From positions 46,459 to 55,181 of the forward strand of contig DPHB01000019.1 of assembly GCA_003521845.1 (NCBI GenBank): a stretch of 8,723 nt of DNA, in the 5' to 3' direction. Within the stretch, counting starts at the first letter, position 1. Every line of letters begins with the position of its first letter. Made by a program: the position numbers and the translations under genes. The notes below the pieces were generated by a model. The model saw nothing but the letters and a program-made list of their open reading frames with translations. It made no database searches and was not told where the DNA came from. Source of the stretch: Oceanospirillaceae bacterium (GTDB lineage: Bacteria > Pseudomonadota > Gammaproteobacteria > Pseudomonadales > Balneatricaceae). Below are positions 1 through 7,869 of this stretch, one piece after another.

Positions 1-3000
1 CCTTTGGCAATCACCAGCAGCGTGTGACTAAGCATGGCGGCATCGCGCAAGTAGCTACTATAGTCCTCACGATACCAATAGCCCGTTTTGGGCAACTTGG
101 TGTTAGCTAATAACTTATTAACCAGTGTCTCCTGCCCTATCATGTCGGCTGCCAAGAGTAGGTGGCTATATACCTGTGGGCGGTATTGATTACGCAGTAC
201 TTTGCTAATCAAGTAGCGCAAATCACCCGGGTCTAATACACCCATTTTGGCCCTTAGGTAATAGGCGTATGCATGGCTGGCAACACTGTCACCGCGGTAA
301 CGCTGCACATAGGAGCGTACCCCTTCCAACATGTGTTGCGGCACGGCATAACCCAGCTTGTTTGCCTCTAGCAAAAATTCTGCGGCATACATGGTGAGCC
401 ATTCTTCGCTGCGGCTACCGCCACGCCAAAGGCTAAAACTGCCATTGCGTAGCTGCATACTAGCCAAATGCTGAATCACCTTGTCCAAGTGCTTTTTTTG
501 CTTGTTTGACGCTTCGTCCGAGTTGCTTGCAGAGCCATTTAGAATAAGTATTGGCCAAGCTTTGCTGGTGGTTTGCTCCAAGCAACCAAAGGGATAGCGG
601 CTAAGGCTGTCGGTTAGCCACCCAGTGTCAAAACTAGGTTTGTCCGTGGCTTGCAAACTCATGTGGCGGCTGTCTTTGTTTAGGTCTCCCACTAGGCTTA
701 GCAGGGTGGTACGTTCACCTGGTGCCACTAGGGTTTGCTGGTAGTGGGTTTCGATAAAGCGGTTTTGCACTACCGTAAGATCCCAGGTGTATACCTGTGG
801 CGTTTTGCCTTTTACTTTGACTGTAAGGCCCAAGCGGTGGTTGCCTATTTGTTGGCCCCGCACACGTGCAGAAACGGTCTTACGCTGGCCTTGGCCAAGG
901 GCAATAGAAGCCTTGGCATCGTCCAGTATTAAACCCTCTGTAGCCTGCCATTCTAGGCTGATTTCTTGTCCCGCTGGCAGTTCTATATTGTGCACAGAGA
1001 CACCTATTTCGGCGGTGTCACCTTGGGCTAAAAAGCGTGGCAAACTGGGTTGCACAACCAACGGGTAGCGTACCAACATGGCCTCGCTAGTTGCGCCCAT
1101 CGCCAAGTCATCAAAGGCCACAGCCATGAGGCGCACTTGCCCATTGAATTGAGGGAAGGTGATGTCCACGGTGGCTTTACCCTTGTCATCCACAGGCACC
1201 AGGCCACTGACGATGGCAACGGGTTTAACAAAGGTATCCATGGGTGGCGCTGTCGGCGCGCCGCCGTCACTGTCGCCACCAAAGCGTAGCTTTAATAGCT
1301 CACCGTCTTTATGTTGAATAAGATGCCCATAAAGGTCACGAATGCCCAAGCCTAAACGACGTTTTTGTAAGAACCATTGTCCTGGGTTGGGGGTTTGGTA
1401 ACGGGTAAGCTGCAAGATGCCTTCGTCCACGGCAGCTAGCACCACCGGGCTTCCCGCAGGCAAGTTGGTGTCTATGTGTATGCTGGTTTGCTCGTTGGGG
1501 CGCACTTGCTCTGGCGCGTGAATGCTCAGTGTGGTGTGCAGCTGCGGGCGCTCAACCTTAACGTGGGTGATACCAATTGCACGCGCCGGGCCTACTTGTT
1601 CTTTACCGGGACGGTATACGCTGGCAATAAAGTATACACCCTGCCCCCACTCCGCTTTGGCTTCAAGTTGTAGCTCTGTCGTTGCCTTGCTGAGGTCGAT
1701 TAAATGTTCTTCGATGATGTGATCATTGGCCACCAGCAAGTGCAATTGGCCGGCATAGGGGGCTTCCACTTTTAATGCCAAGCTATCCCCGACCTGCAGG
1801 CTTTTTACCGCTGGTGCTAGCTTAACGTTATCTGGCGTAGCAGATTGCGAGCCATCGGCATGCCACCAGCCATTTCTAAAGGCTAGTTGCGTGGTTTGGT
1901 TGCTATTAACGTCAGTAACTTCTAGGCGGTAGCGCCCCCAATCCATTATGCCAAAATCAATACTTGCTAAGCCTGCGGCGTTGGTTATGACGTTACCACT
2001 TTGGACTATGTTCTGATCAAACTTAGACACCTTGTAGCGCCACCTAGAGCTAGTGTAGTACCAATGATAATCCCAATTTTCTTGTATCAAGGTATAGCGC
2101 AAATCCGCACCTGCAATAGGTTGTTGGGCACTAGTGATGTTGGCTAGGTTTAGCACGACAGGTTTGTTACGATCATATACGGGATAGTCGTTTTGCGTTT
2201 TTATCCCCACCCACGAAGGTAGCTGGATGGCAGCTAGTTGAATGTTGCGAGTGGCTACCCGGTTGCTGGGTTCTTTCACTTCTACACGCAAGTTCATGAC
2301 GAGTGCTTGTTGTTGCCAGGCAGGCTGCAACAGGTTGTTCGGCACCTTTACCTGGGCCAAACCGGATGCGTCTGTGGTTACGGCATCTAGCCGACTGACA
2401 TCGGTACTAAAGGCTTGCGCCGAGCCAAATACATAGCCCTTGTATTGATCAAATAAACGGCGCTGTTGTTTAACAATGGCTTGGCTTGTGACTTCTAAAT
2501 TGCTAGCGGGGGCGCCATAGAGAAAATCACTTTGCACTTCTATTTGGGTGGCATCATTGCTATAAGTGGGATTATCCGTGTGCAGCACCACCTTGATGGT
2601 TTCTGGCACATAGTCTGCCACTTCAAAGTTAAGCTTACCAATAGGTGCCTCTTGCGGATTCAAAAACAAAGCCGCCTGCCACTGGCCAGTGCGCCCAGAG
2701 CTAGGAATGCGCAAGCGTTGTTGAAAACCACCGTGGTTCAAGGCATAGATGGAGCGCGTTACGGCCACATCGCCACTGGGGCGGATCAGTTTTAAGGTTA
2801 AAGGCATATTGCCAACGGCCTTGAGGCTCTCATCCCTGACCATGGCCGTTAAAACCAGTGTTTCACCCAGGCGGTAGACACCCCGCTCAGAGAATAAATA
2901 GGCATTCAGCGGTGTTAATGCCGGCGCCCCATCAACAGGCCTGTCTGACATATCCAACTGCTGGCCCGTCAGGTTCAGTACCGCATATTCACCACTATCA

Positions 3001-3998
3001 CCAAGATGGCGAACCTGCACCGGTTGATGGCCAAACTGCCCCTGCATCAAGGTAGCATCAAACACAACTTTGCCTTGGGCATTGGTGAAAGCCGTATCCA
3101 GCAAATCATGGTTTTTGGCTACTAGGTCTACTTGAATACCGGCCTTGGGCAAACCTGTCTGATAAGAGCGAGCATACACCGACAAGCCATCATTGCCTTG
3201 GTAGGTAGTGAGGCCTATGTCAGTATAAATCAGTGTTTGTACGTCTTGATCTGACCAGCGGTCTTGGCCTGTGTCGGCATGAAGAACATAAGCACCGGGC
3301 GGGTGATCATGCAGCACCTCAGACAAGTCCAGGTTGATGCGTTTGCTTTGGTTGTTACTTATCTGCCAGTTTAGCTCGGTTTTGCCAATGAACTGTGCAC
3401 TCTTGGCTAAGCGATCGATACTCCAACCACGGTAGCTTTCAAAGAATTGCTCAGATTGCATGCTGTCTTTTACCTGCTCGGGTGACAGGCGGTAAACAGA
3501 AACAGTGGCAGCGTGCAGATTCACCACTTTTACTGGCACTCTGGCATTTTGGTTGCTTGGCAGTATATAAGTTGCCGTTTGAAACTTGAATTCAGGGTCT
3601 CTATCGCCAATAGAAAAGCTATAAATGTAGGGCTTACTAACGGCTTGCTGGTTACTTAGGGGCATGCCATCACGGAAGGTCAGTTCATAACGGCTGCCGT
3701 GGTTTAAATCCCGTAGGCAAAAATTATTGGCCTTGTGCTGTATAGACACGGGCATGGATTGCCAAGCAGATGCCTGAGCTAACGGTCTAGCTTGTAATAG
3801 CACAAAGTCTTCTGGATGAGGGTATGTGGCATCCAGTTCATAGTTGAACTGCATACAAACCATAGGGTTTGCCTGGCCTGCTGGCTGGTTAAAGTCGGTG
3901 ACACGAAAATCATCGACGTATTGCGTGGCTTGTGCCAGGCCAGAAAACAACAAGCATAGGCCTAATAGCGCATTAACGAGGGGGCTGGTCCACGACAT
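1..3998 (-). CDS. Bacterial alpha-2-macroglobulin, thioester-containing, YfhM-like; 3' end beyond the window
   Basis: This is a large exported protein of the bacterial alpha-2-macroglobulin family, known as periplasmic protease traps that bind attacking proteases covalently. The reading frame is open from ATG at 3998 to the window edge, giving 1332 residues; family members usually run to about 1500-1900, so the C-terminus is missing. Residues 1-24 form a Sec signal peptide ending AQA, with no lipobox. An N-terminal beta domain follows, with C48 and C94 possibly disulfide-bonded (the second in FCLRDLNHGSRYEL, a pattern usual in this family). A macroglobulin domain carries ERGVYRLGE near 371-379. 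The hallmarks VDEGIL (857-862) and RDLYG (887-891) come next, then a Gly/Ala/Pro-rich bait-like stretch around 895-922 containing GGDSDGG. The thioester motif YPFGCLEQTTS has C1139 and Q1142. GGAG lies 7 bases before the start. I saw no frameshift: landmarks at 1857, 1425, 582 and 3 share one frame. E. coli yfhM is usually followed by pbpC; whether that holds here lies outside the window. Confidence 0.93.
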   Translation of the reverse strand, partial: MSWTSPLVNALLGLCLLFSGLAQATQYVDDFRVTDFNQPAGQANPMVCMQFNYELDATYPHPEDFVLLQARPLAQASAWQSMPVSIQHKANNFCLRDLNHGSRYELTFRDGMPLSNQQAVSKPYIYSFSIGDRDPEFKFQTATYILPSNQNARVPVKVVNLHAATVSVYRLSPEQVKDSMQSEQFFESYRGWSIDRLAKSAQFIGKTELNWQISNNQSKRINLDLSEVLHDHPPGAYVLHADTGQDRWSDQDVQTLIYTDIGLTTYQGNDGLSVYARSYQTGLPKAGIQVDLVAKNHDLLDTAFTNAQGKVVFDATLMQGQFGHQPVQVRHLGDSGEYAVLNLTGQQLDMSDRPVDGAPALTPLNAYLFSERGVYRLGETLVLTAMVRDESLKAVGNMPLTLKLIRPSGDVAVTRSIYALNHGGFQQRLRIPSSGRTGQWQAALFLNPQEAPIGKLNFEVADYVPETIKVVLHTDNPTYSNDATQIEVQSDFLYGAPASNLEVTSQAIVKQQRRLFDQYKGYVFGSAQAFSTDVSRLDAVTTDASGLAQVKVPNNLLQPAWQQQALVMNLRVEVKEPSNRVATRNIQLAAIQLPSWVGIKTQNDYPVYDRNKPVVLNLANITSAQQPIAGADLRYTLIQENWDYHWYYTSSRWRYKVSKFDQNIVQSGNVITNAAGLASIDFGIMDWGRYRLEVTDVNSNQTTQLAFRNGWWHADGSQSATPDNVKLAPAVKSLQVGDSLALKVEAPYAGQLHLLVANDHIIEEHLIDLSKATTELQLEAKAEWGQGVYFIASVYRPGKEQVGPARAIGITHVKVERPQLHTTLSIHAPEQVRPNEQTSIHIDTNLPAGSPVVLAAVDEGILQLTRYQTPNPGQWFLQKRRLGLGIRDLYGHLIQHKDGELLKLRFGGDSDGGAPTAPPMDTFVKPVAIVSGLVPVDDKGKATVDITFPQFNGQVRLMAVAFDDLAMGATSEAMLVRYPLVVQPSLPRFLAQGDTAEIGVSVHNIELPAGQEISLEWQATEGLILDDAKASIALGQGQRKTVSARVRGQQIGNHRLGLTVKVKGKTPQVYTWDLTVVQNRFIETHYQQTLVAPGERTTLLSLVGDLNKDSRHMSLQATDKPSFDTGWLTDSLSRYPFGCLEQTTSKAWPILILNGSASNSDEASNKQKKHLDKVIQHLASMQLRNGSFSLWRGGSRSEEWLTMYAAEFLLEANKLGYAVPQHMLEGVRSYVQRYRGDSVASHAYAYYLRAKMGVLDPGDLRYLISKVLRNQYRPQVYSHLLLAADMIGQETLVNKLLANTKLPKTGYWYREDYSSYLRDAAMLSHTLLVIAK

Positions 3999-4005
3999 GG
4001 GGAAA

Positions 4006-4009
4006 CTCC
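4006..4009 (-). promoter_or_regulatory. Ribosome binding site of the alpha-2-macroglobulin gene
   Basis: GGAG on the minus strand ends 7 bases before the ATG at 3998. It supports this start over the out-of-frame ATG at 4011, which has no purine-rich sequence ahead of it. Confidence 0.7.
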
Positions 4010-4056
4010 ATTTAATTTATTTACATCGGGTGTGCATCTATATTTAACTACAAAGA

Positions 4057-4084
4057 ATAGTAGCGATATGGTAGAAGGTTTGAA
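4057..4084 (-). promoter_or_regulatory. Weak sigma70-like promoter candidate in the gap before the alpha-2-macroglobulin gene
   Basis: On the minus strand TTCAAA (4084-4079) and TACTAT (4062-4057) are separated by 16 bases, each matching 4 of 6 consensus positions. The surrounding 140-base gap (3999-4138) is AT-rich and holds no ORF. I also found no GC-rich hairpin followed by a T-run, so read-through from the 702-residue gene is equally possible. A match this weak occurs easily by chance in AT-rich DNA. Confidence 0.2.
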
Positions 4085-4138
4085 GAAACAATGGAAGATG
4101 ATGAAGTTTTTAAAATCTCACTTTTTGAATATCAGGCT

Positions 4139-6247
4139 TTATTGTGTGCTGTTGTTTTGCTCTTCCAAGGCCCTTTGGTGATTTGCAATTGCTTGTAAAT
4201 CCATCTTCACCAGTCGGTATAAGGCATCATCTTCAGGATCTGTGCAAATCAATTCAGTACCATCATAAGACTCAATAATACAATCAAAGCCATACTCGAA
4301 GTCTTCTTTTTCAGTCTCGCAACTGGCTCTATAATTGCCATTGCTAAAGATCTCTATTACGCCCTGATGCAGGCTAAAATCTATTACAGCAGAAACCTCT
4401 GAGCAGTGATCCACAATCTGGCCTAACTCCACGTTATAGGGTTTCTGGCTGCTAATATTAATGACATCAAAGGTATTCCATGTACAGTCATCAGCACTGT
4501 ATTGGAACTGATATTTGCCCTCTGCTAGGGGCATAGAAAAGCTGTTCATGGGCTTAGCTAGGCGTAAACTATTGCTAAAATAAAGCCCTTTCTCCTGCGC
4601 TGCAAAAACAAAACTATAGTGATCCGCAAGCCTATCTAACATATAGGAGCCGCGCTGTAGGTCGTGACAATCCATATTGTCCATGGGTATCTGTGAATAT
4701 AGGGATTTGACGGCTGCCAAATCAATATCCAAGGCCCAGATACCCGGTTGCTTTTGGTACTGCATTGGCTGTGCTAACACCTTAGCATCGCGGCCTATGC
4801 GTGCCGTCAACTCGGTATCATTGGCTTGCATGACTAAACTCAGGTGTGCGGGCAGCTGCGGAAGATGGACCTTCTGTGAGGTGCCAGAGGCGGGTATCGA
4901 CAAGCCATATTCTTGTGGCATCAACTGGGCGGCATTTTTAATAATGTTCAAATTGATTGTGGCAACGGAAGCATAGGCTTCAATATGGCTGCTTTGTGGC
5001 TGCTGCGCGTTAATTGCCAATTCACTCACACCGAAGTTAAAACCATTTATGCCCTCCACAAACGATGCGCCTAGGGCTATTTCTGCAAACTTCACCTCAT
5101 CCACTATGGCATCAAAAAGGGTCCGTATTTTAGGGCAGCTACCCCCATAGGATTCGAAATAATTCTTCAGCTGCAACAATTTCCATGCCATATCAGTGAA
5201 GTTAAACGCAACGGACATATCCAGTAACATAGGTGTTGCAGTATTATTTAGGCGCAATGGGCCATTCAAACTGTACAAGTGCTCAGCTAAGATGGGTGAC
5301 TGGATATCAATAAACAAGTCGGATTCAAGTTCCACACCATGGGCAACCTTGCGTACATTGGAGCTGGCAACCAGAAAGGGGGCCATATGCAATAGTGCAT
5401 CCAATTCTTCTGTACAGGCACGTTTGTTTTGCTTAAATGCCAGGTCTTTGGCTAGGGCGGGAAAATATAGGTTTAGGTCTATTCCTGCGGTGGTGGTAGG
5501 GTTGGCTACCAACATTCTGCCCAGCTGCACGATATTGACAAAGCCGGTAGCCCCCTGCTGCAAACGTGTTGACGCTAGAGGGGATAATATTGCCTCCTCA
5601 TCTAGCAGGCTCTTAGCATCAGGGACTAAACCCAATACTTTCATCTTGCGCACTAGGGGCATTTTGTTAGATGTCACACTGAGCGTTAACTGATTGCCAG
5701 CGAGCACCATGGTCAATTCTAAAAGACCCAAATCCTGGTCTGGCTTAGCATTTAGGGCTAGATACCAAATTTTATTCTCATCCCAGGTTTCGGTTCTAAT
5801 CGCCAACGAATTTTGCCTGGCATCACTAAGGATGGCTGTGTGGATGGCCTGGGCTTTTGCCGTAGACAGGTGAAGAACAGGAAACACACCATCAAGATAG
5901 AGGGCGTAACGGTCGTTGTGCCAGGCATAGCTTGACTGCTGAGCATAGGATTCATGTAGATAGTTTGCTAGCTTTACACCAATATCGTAGGCAAAGGACA
6001 ACAGAGGTTCTTGCTGCCTCTCTGTTTTACCTTCTACGGATAAGCCTAGTTTGTGAATTTGAATCAATAGATCGGTGGACTGATAGCCCATGGCCGTTTC
6101 CAATTCCGACAAGGAACCTTCAACATAATAGACCGTGTCCGCTGGAGCCAGGTGAGAGAAGCTAGGCAAGGAGTTGGCGTGAGCTTTGGGCAAAATTAAG
6201 GTACAAACCGCCAATAACATCGCCGCAATATGGTACAAACCCTTCAT
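4139..6247 (-). CDS. Exported protein of unknown function, 702 residues
   Basis: I do not recognise the family. Residues 1-24 are a clear Sec signal peptide: K2, a hydrophobic core from about 8 to 19, and cleavage after KAHA, so the mature protein should start at N25. C15 sits inside the hydrophobic core without a lipobox, so this is not a lipoprotein. No further membrane segment is evident, which suggests the periplasm. The mature chain opens with PADTVYYVEGSL, vaguely like the start of DUF3352-type proteins; that resemblance is unverified. The middle alternates amphipathic strands and helices. The mature protein has eight cysteines (278, 371, 527, 588, 615, 643, 656, 668), five of them in the last 115 residues, which suggests a disulfide-stabilised C-terminal module. 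The last 20 residues are polar and probably a tail. GAGG lies 5 bases before the ATG. The alpha-2-macroglobulin gene follows 140 bases downstream on the same strand with no clear terminator, so a shared transcript and envelope role are possible but inferred. Confidence 0.9.
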   Translation of the reverse strand: MKGLYHIAAMLLAVCTLILPKAHANSLPSFSHLAPADTVYYVEGSLSELETAMGYQSTDLLIQIHKLGLSVEGKTERQQEPLLSFAYDIGVKLANYLHESYAQQSSYAWHNDRYALYLDGVFPVLHLSTAKAQAIHTAILSDARQNSLAIRTETWDENKIWYLALNAKPDQDLGLLELTMVLAGNQLTLSVTSNKMPLVRKMKVLGLVPDAKSLLDEEAILSPLASTRLQQGATGFVNIVQLGRMLVANPTTTAGIDLNLYFPALAKDLAFKQNKRACTEELDALLHMAPFLVASSNVRKVAHGVELESDLFIDIQSPILAEHLYSLNGPLRLNNTATPMLLDMSVAFNFTDMAWKLLQLKNYFESYGGSCPKIRTLFDAIVDEVKFAEIALGASFVEGINGFNFGVSELAINAQQPQSSHIEAYASVATINLNIIKNAAQLMPQEYGLSIPASGTSQKVHLPQLPAHLSLVMQANDTELTARIGRDAKVLAQPMQYQKQPGIWALDIDLAAVKSLYSQIPMDNMDCHDLQRGSYMLDRLADHYSFVFAAQEKGLYFSNSLRLAKPMNSFSMPLAEGKYQFQYSADDCTWNTFDVINISSQKPYNVELGQIVDHCSEVSAVIDFSLHQGVIEIFSNGNYRASCETEKEDFEYGFDCIIESYDGTELICTDPEDDALYRLVKMDLQAIANHQRALEEQNNSTQ

Positions 6248-6252
6248 ATAAA

Positions 6253-6256
6253 CCTC
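6253..6256 (-). promoter_or_regulatory. Ribosome binding site of the 702-residue exported protein
   Basis: GAGG (within GTGAGG) on the minus strand sits 5 bases before the ATG at 6247. The signal peptide begins directly at this ATG, which confirms the start. Confidence 0.75.
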
Positions 6257-6305
6257 ACTACATGATACTGATTGCTTTACCGGTTATTGAAAGTCTCACA
6301 CTCCT

Positions 6306-6334
6306 AGTATGAATCATATAGGAAAAATTCTAAA
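6306..6334 (-). promoter_or_regulatory. Weak sigma70-like promoter candidate upstream of the 702-residue exported protein
   Basis: On the minus strand TTTAGA (6334-6329) and CATACT (6311-6306) are separated by 17 bases, each with 4 of 6 consensus matches. This would start transcription about 50 bases before the gene. The rest of the 158-base gap (6248-6405) holds only short imperfect palindromes, such as CTAT-n5-ATAG near 6337-6349 and GGAAATTCC near 6368-6376. No T-tailed hairpin marks the end of the upstream dehydrogenase operon. The change from catabolic to exported genes is the main reason to expect a promoter here. Confidence 0.25.
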
Positions 6335-6405
6335 TCTATTATTGATAGTAGACAGTTTTGATGGCGGGGAAATTCCTTTTCCTTAACTACACTTAGTATT
6401 TGATA

Positions 6406-7869
6406 TTATGGATTACGCTGATGAGCCGCTAACTGGCCTAGGGTGACGGGCACTAATGGTGGCCTTGGGCGTAAGGGTTCTATGTCTGACAATGGCAAAC
6501 CTTGGCTGTGCGCCAGTACTTGTGCAATTGCCAAACCGCATTGGCGCCCTTGGCAGGGCCCCATGCCAGCACGGGTGAAGGCTTTCATCTGATTGACACC
6601 AATACAGCCTTGCTCGGCGATCGCACGGATAGTGCCAGCACTCACGGCTTCACAACGACATAACGTGGTGGAGGCATGGGGTTCGCTAAGCCAAGGGGCG
6701 GGGGCATAAAGTTTGTCGACTAGCTTACGCGCCAAGCCAAGGCGCGCTAGGTTAACTTGTAAGCATTTAATCTGCAGCGTGCGCTTTAGGCTTTTGCCAG
6801 ATGCTGCCTGCACCACTTGCAAAGCCGCCAGGCGCCCTTTTAAACGGGCTATATAGGCGCCGCCAATTTGGCCGCCGTCACCGGCTACATGCACCTTGGC
6901 ATGTGCTTTATTAGCGCCGACCTGCCAAATTTGTTGAGCGGTTTGCCACTGCAAAGGCAAGCCCAGCAACTGCGCCATTTGCGTTTGCGGCAGCAAACCT
7001 TGGTGCAGCTGTAGGCTAGTGGTGTCTATGGTTTGCCAGCCTGCTGCTTGTTTAAACCTGACCTGAGCCAAATGCATGGGCGTGGCACAGTTGCCCTGTT
7101 CGCCGCTGTCAGCAAGGGCTTCGATACCGGTAACAGCAGAGTAGTAGTTGGACCTAAATAGCAAACGCATAGTCAGCCATAAGCCTTGCAGAAACTGTTT
7201 AGGTATCAATAAACCCACCCACAACCACACTAGGGCCTTGGCATAATTGGCCTTGGGCGTGGTATCCAGCATTGCCGCAACGTCAACACCGGCACGCTGG
7301 TATTGCTGAGCCAACAGTAGCAACAAAGGGCCAGACCCAGCTAGCACGACGCGTTCTGGGCCCAATGCTGCCGACTTGAGCAATATTTGCCCCGCACCAG
7401 CGGTCATGACACCCGGCAGCTGCCAGCCTTTTATTGGCATGGGCCTTTCCATGGCGCCATTAGCCAGCAACAACTGCTTAGCGAAGACACTGCACGAATT
7501 TTGTTTACGCAGCAGGGCTATTTCGTAAGCATACTCTTCCCTATTCGGATCCTGCTCCTTAAGCCTTTGCACTTGCCATACTTGAGCTAACGGCCAGTAT
7601 GTACACTGGCAGCCACGAAAGCGCTTAAGCAAGCCAATGCCTGCTTTATAGCTGCCGCCTAGCACCTTGGTTTGCGCCGGCGAAGCTTGCTCCAAATTAC
7701 GGTAGATTTGCCCACCGGGCAGAGGCGCCTGATCCACCAACAATACAGCAAGGCCAACGTCACTGGCACTAATGGCCGCTTCCATGCCTGCAGGACCCGC
7801 GCCGATGATGACTAGGTCAAAATAATTTGCTGGGCCCCGGCTAGGGCAATTAGGCTGTTTAACGGTCAT
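6406..7869 (-). CDS. FAD/NAD(P)-type oxidoreductase with BFD-type [2Fe-2S] domain; alpha subunit of a heteromeric D-amino-acid/hydroxyproline dehydrogenase
   Basis: The 487-residue product belongs to the HcnB/OoxA/hydroxyproline-dehydrogenase alpha family, which passes electrons from the DAO-type catalytic subunit through flavin and iron-sulfur centres. GAGPAG at 23-28 is the first dinucleotide-binding loop. NGAMERPMPIKGWQLPGVMT (about 137-156) is a family hallmark. GSGPLL at 178-183 is the second nucleotide-binding loop, and VAGDGGQIGGAYIA near 329-342 is the late FAD motif. The C-terminal Fer2_BFD-type domain has its ligands intact: C404 and C406 in CRC, then C439 and C444 in MGPCQGRQC. A hydrophobic segment near 213-238 may touch the membrane. 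I chose the ATG at 7869 because a GGGAGGGG site precedes it; an in-frame upstream ATG would add 18 residues inside the [2Fe-2S] gene with no support. The gene overlaps the [2Fe-2S] gene by 11 bases. Substrate is unproven: D-hydroxyproline, another D-amino acid, an opine or glycine are all known in the family. Confidence 0.88.
   Translation of the reverse strand: MTVKQPNCPSRGPANYFDLVIIGAGPAGMEAAISASDVGLAVLLVDQAPLPGGQIYRNLEQASPAQTKVLGGSYKAGIGLLKRFRGCQCTYWPLAQVWQVQRLKEQDPNREEYAYEIALLRKQNSCSVFAKQLLLANGAMERPMPIKGWQLPGVMTAGAGQILLKSAALGPERVVLAGSGPLLLLLAQQYQRAGVDVAAMLDTTPKANYAKALVWLWVGLLIPKQFLQGLWLTMRLLFRSNYYSAVTGIEALADSGEQGNCATPMHLAQVRFKQAAGWQTIDTTSLQLHQGLLPQTQMAQLLGLPLQWQTAQQIWQVGANKAHAKVHVAGDGGQIGGAYIARLKGRLAALQVVQAASGKSLKRTLQIKCLQVNLARLGLARKLVDKLYAPAPWLSEPHASTTLCRCEAVSAGTIRAIAEQGCIGVNQMKAFTRAGMGPCQGRQCGLAIAQVLAHSQGLPLSDIEPLRPRPPLVPVTLGQLAAHQRNP

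Noticed and set aside
1028..1282. 84-codon minus-strand open frame inside the alpha-2-macroglobulin gene
   Set aside because: It is in a different frame from the macroglobulin, which reads through this stretch without a break and carries family motifs there. The short frame is a Trp/Pro-rich shadow.
3924..3998. Lipoprotein signal (LGLC) at the macroglobulin N-terminus
   Set aside because: The residue before C15 is Leu instead of Gly, Ala or Ser, and the cysteine is too early in the hydrophobic core. AQA at 22-24 is a normal signal peptidase I site.
5196..5693. 165-codon open frame on the plus strand
   Set aside because: It lies wholly antisense to the 702-residue exported protein, has low-complexity Ser/Ala/Arg-rich composition and matches no motif. 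The opposite frame has a signal peptide, RBS and coherent sequence.
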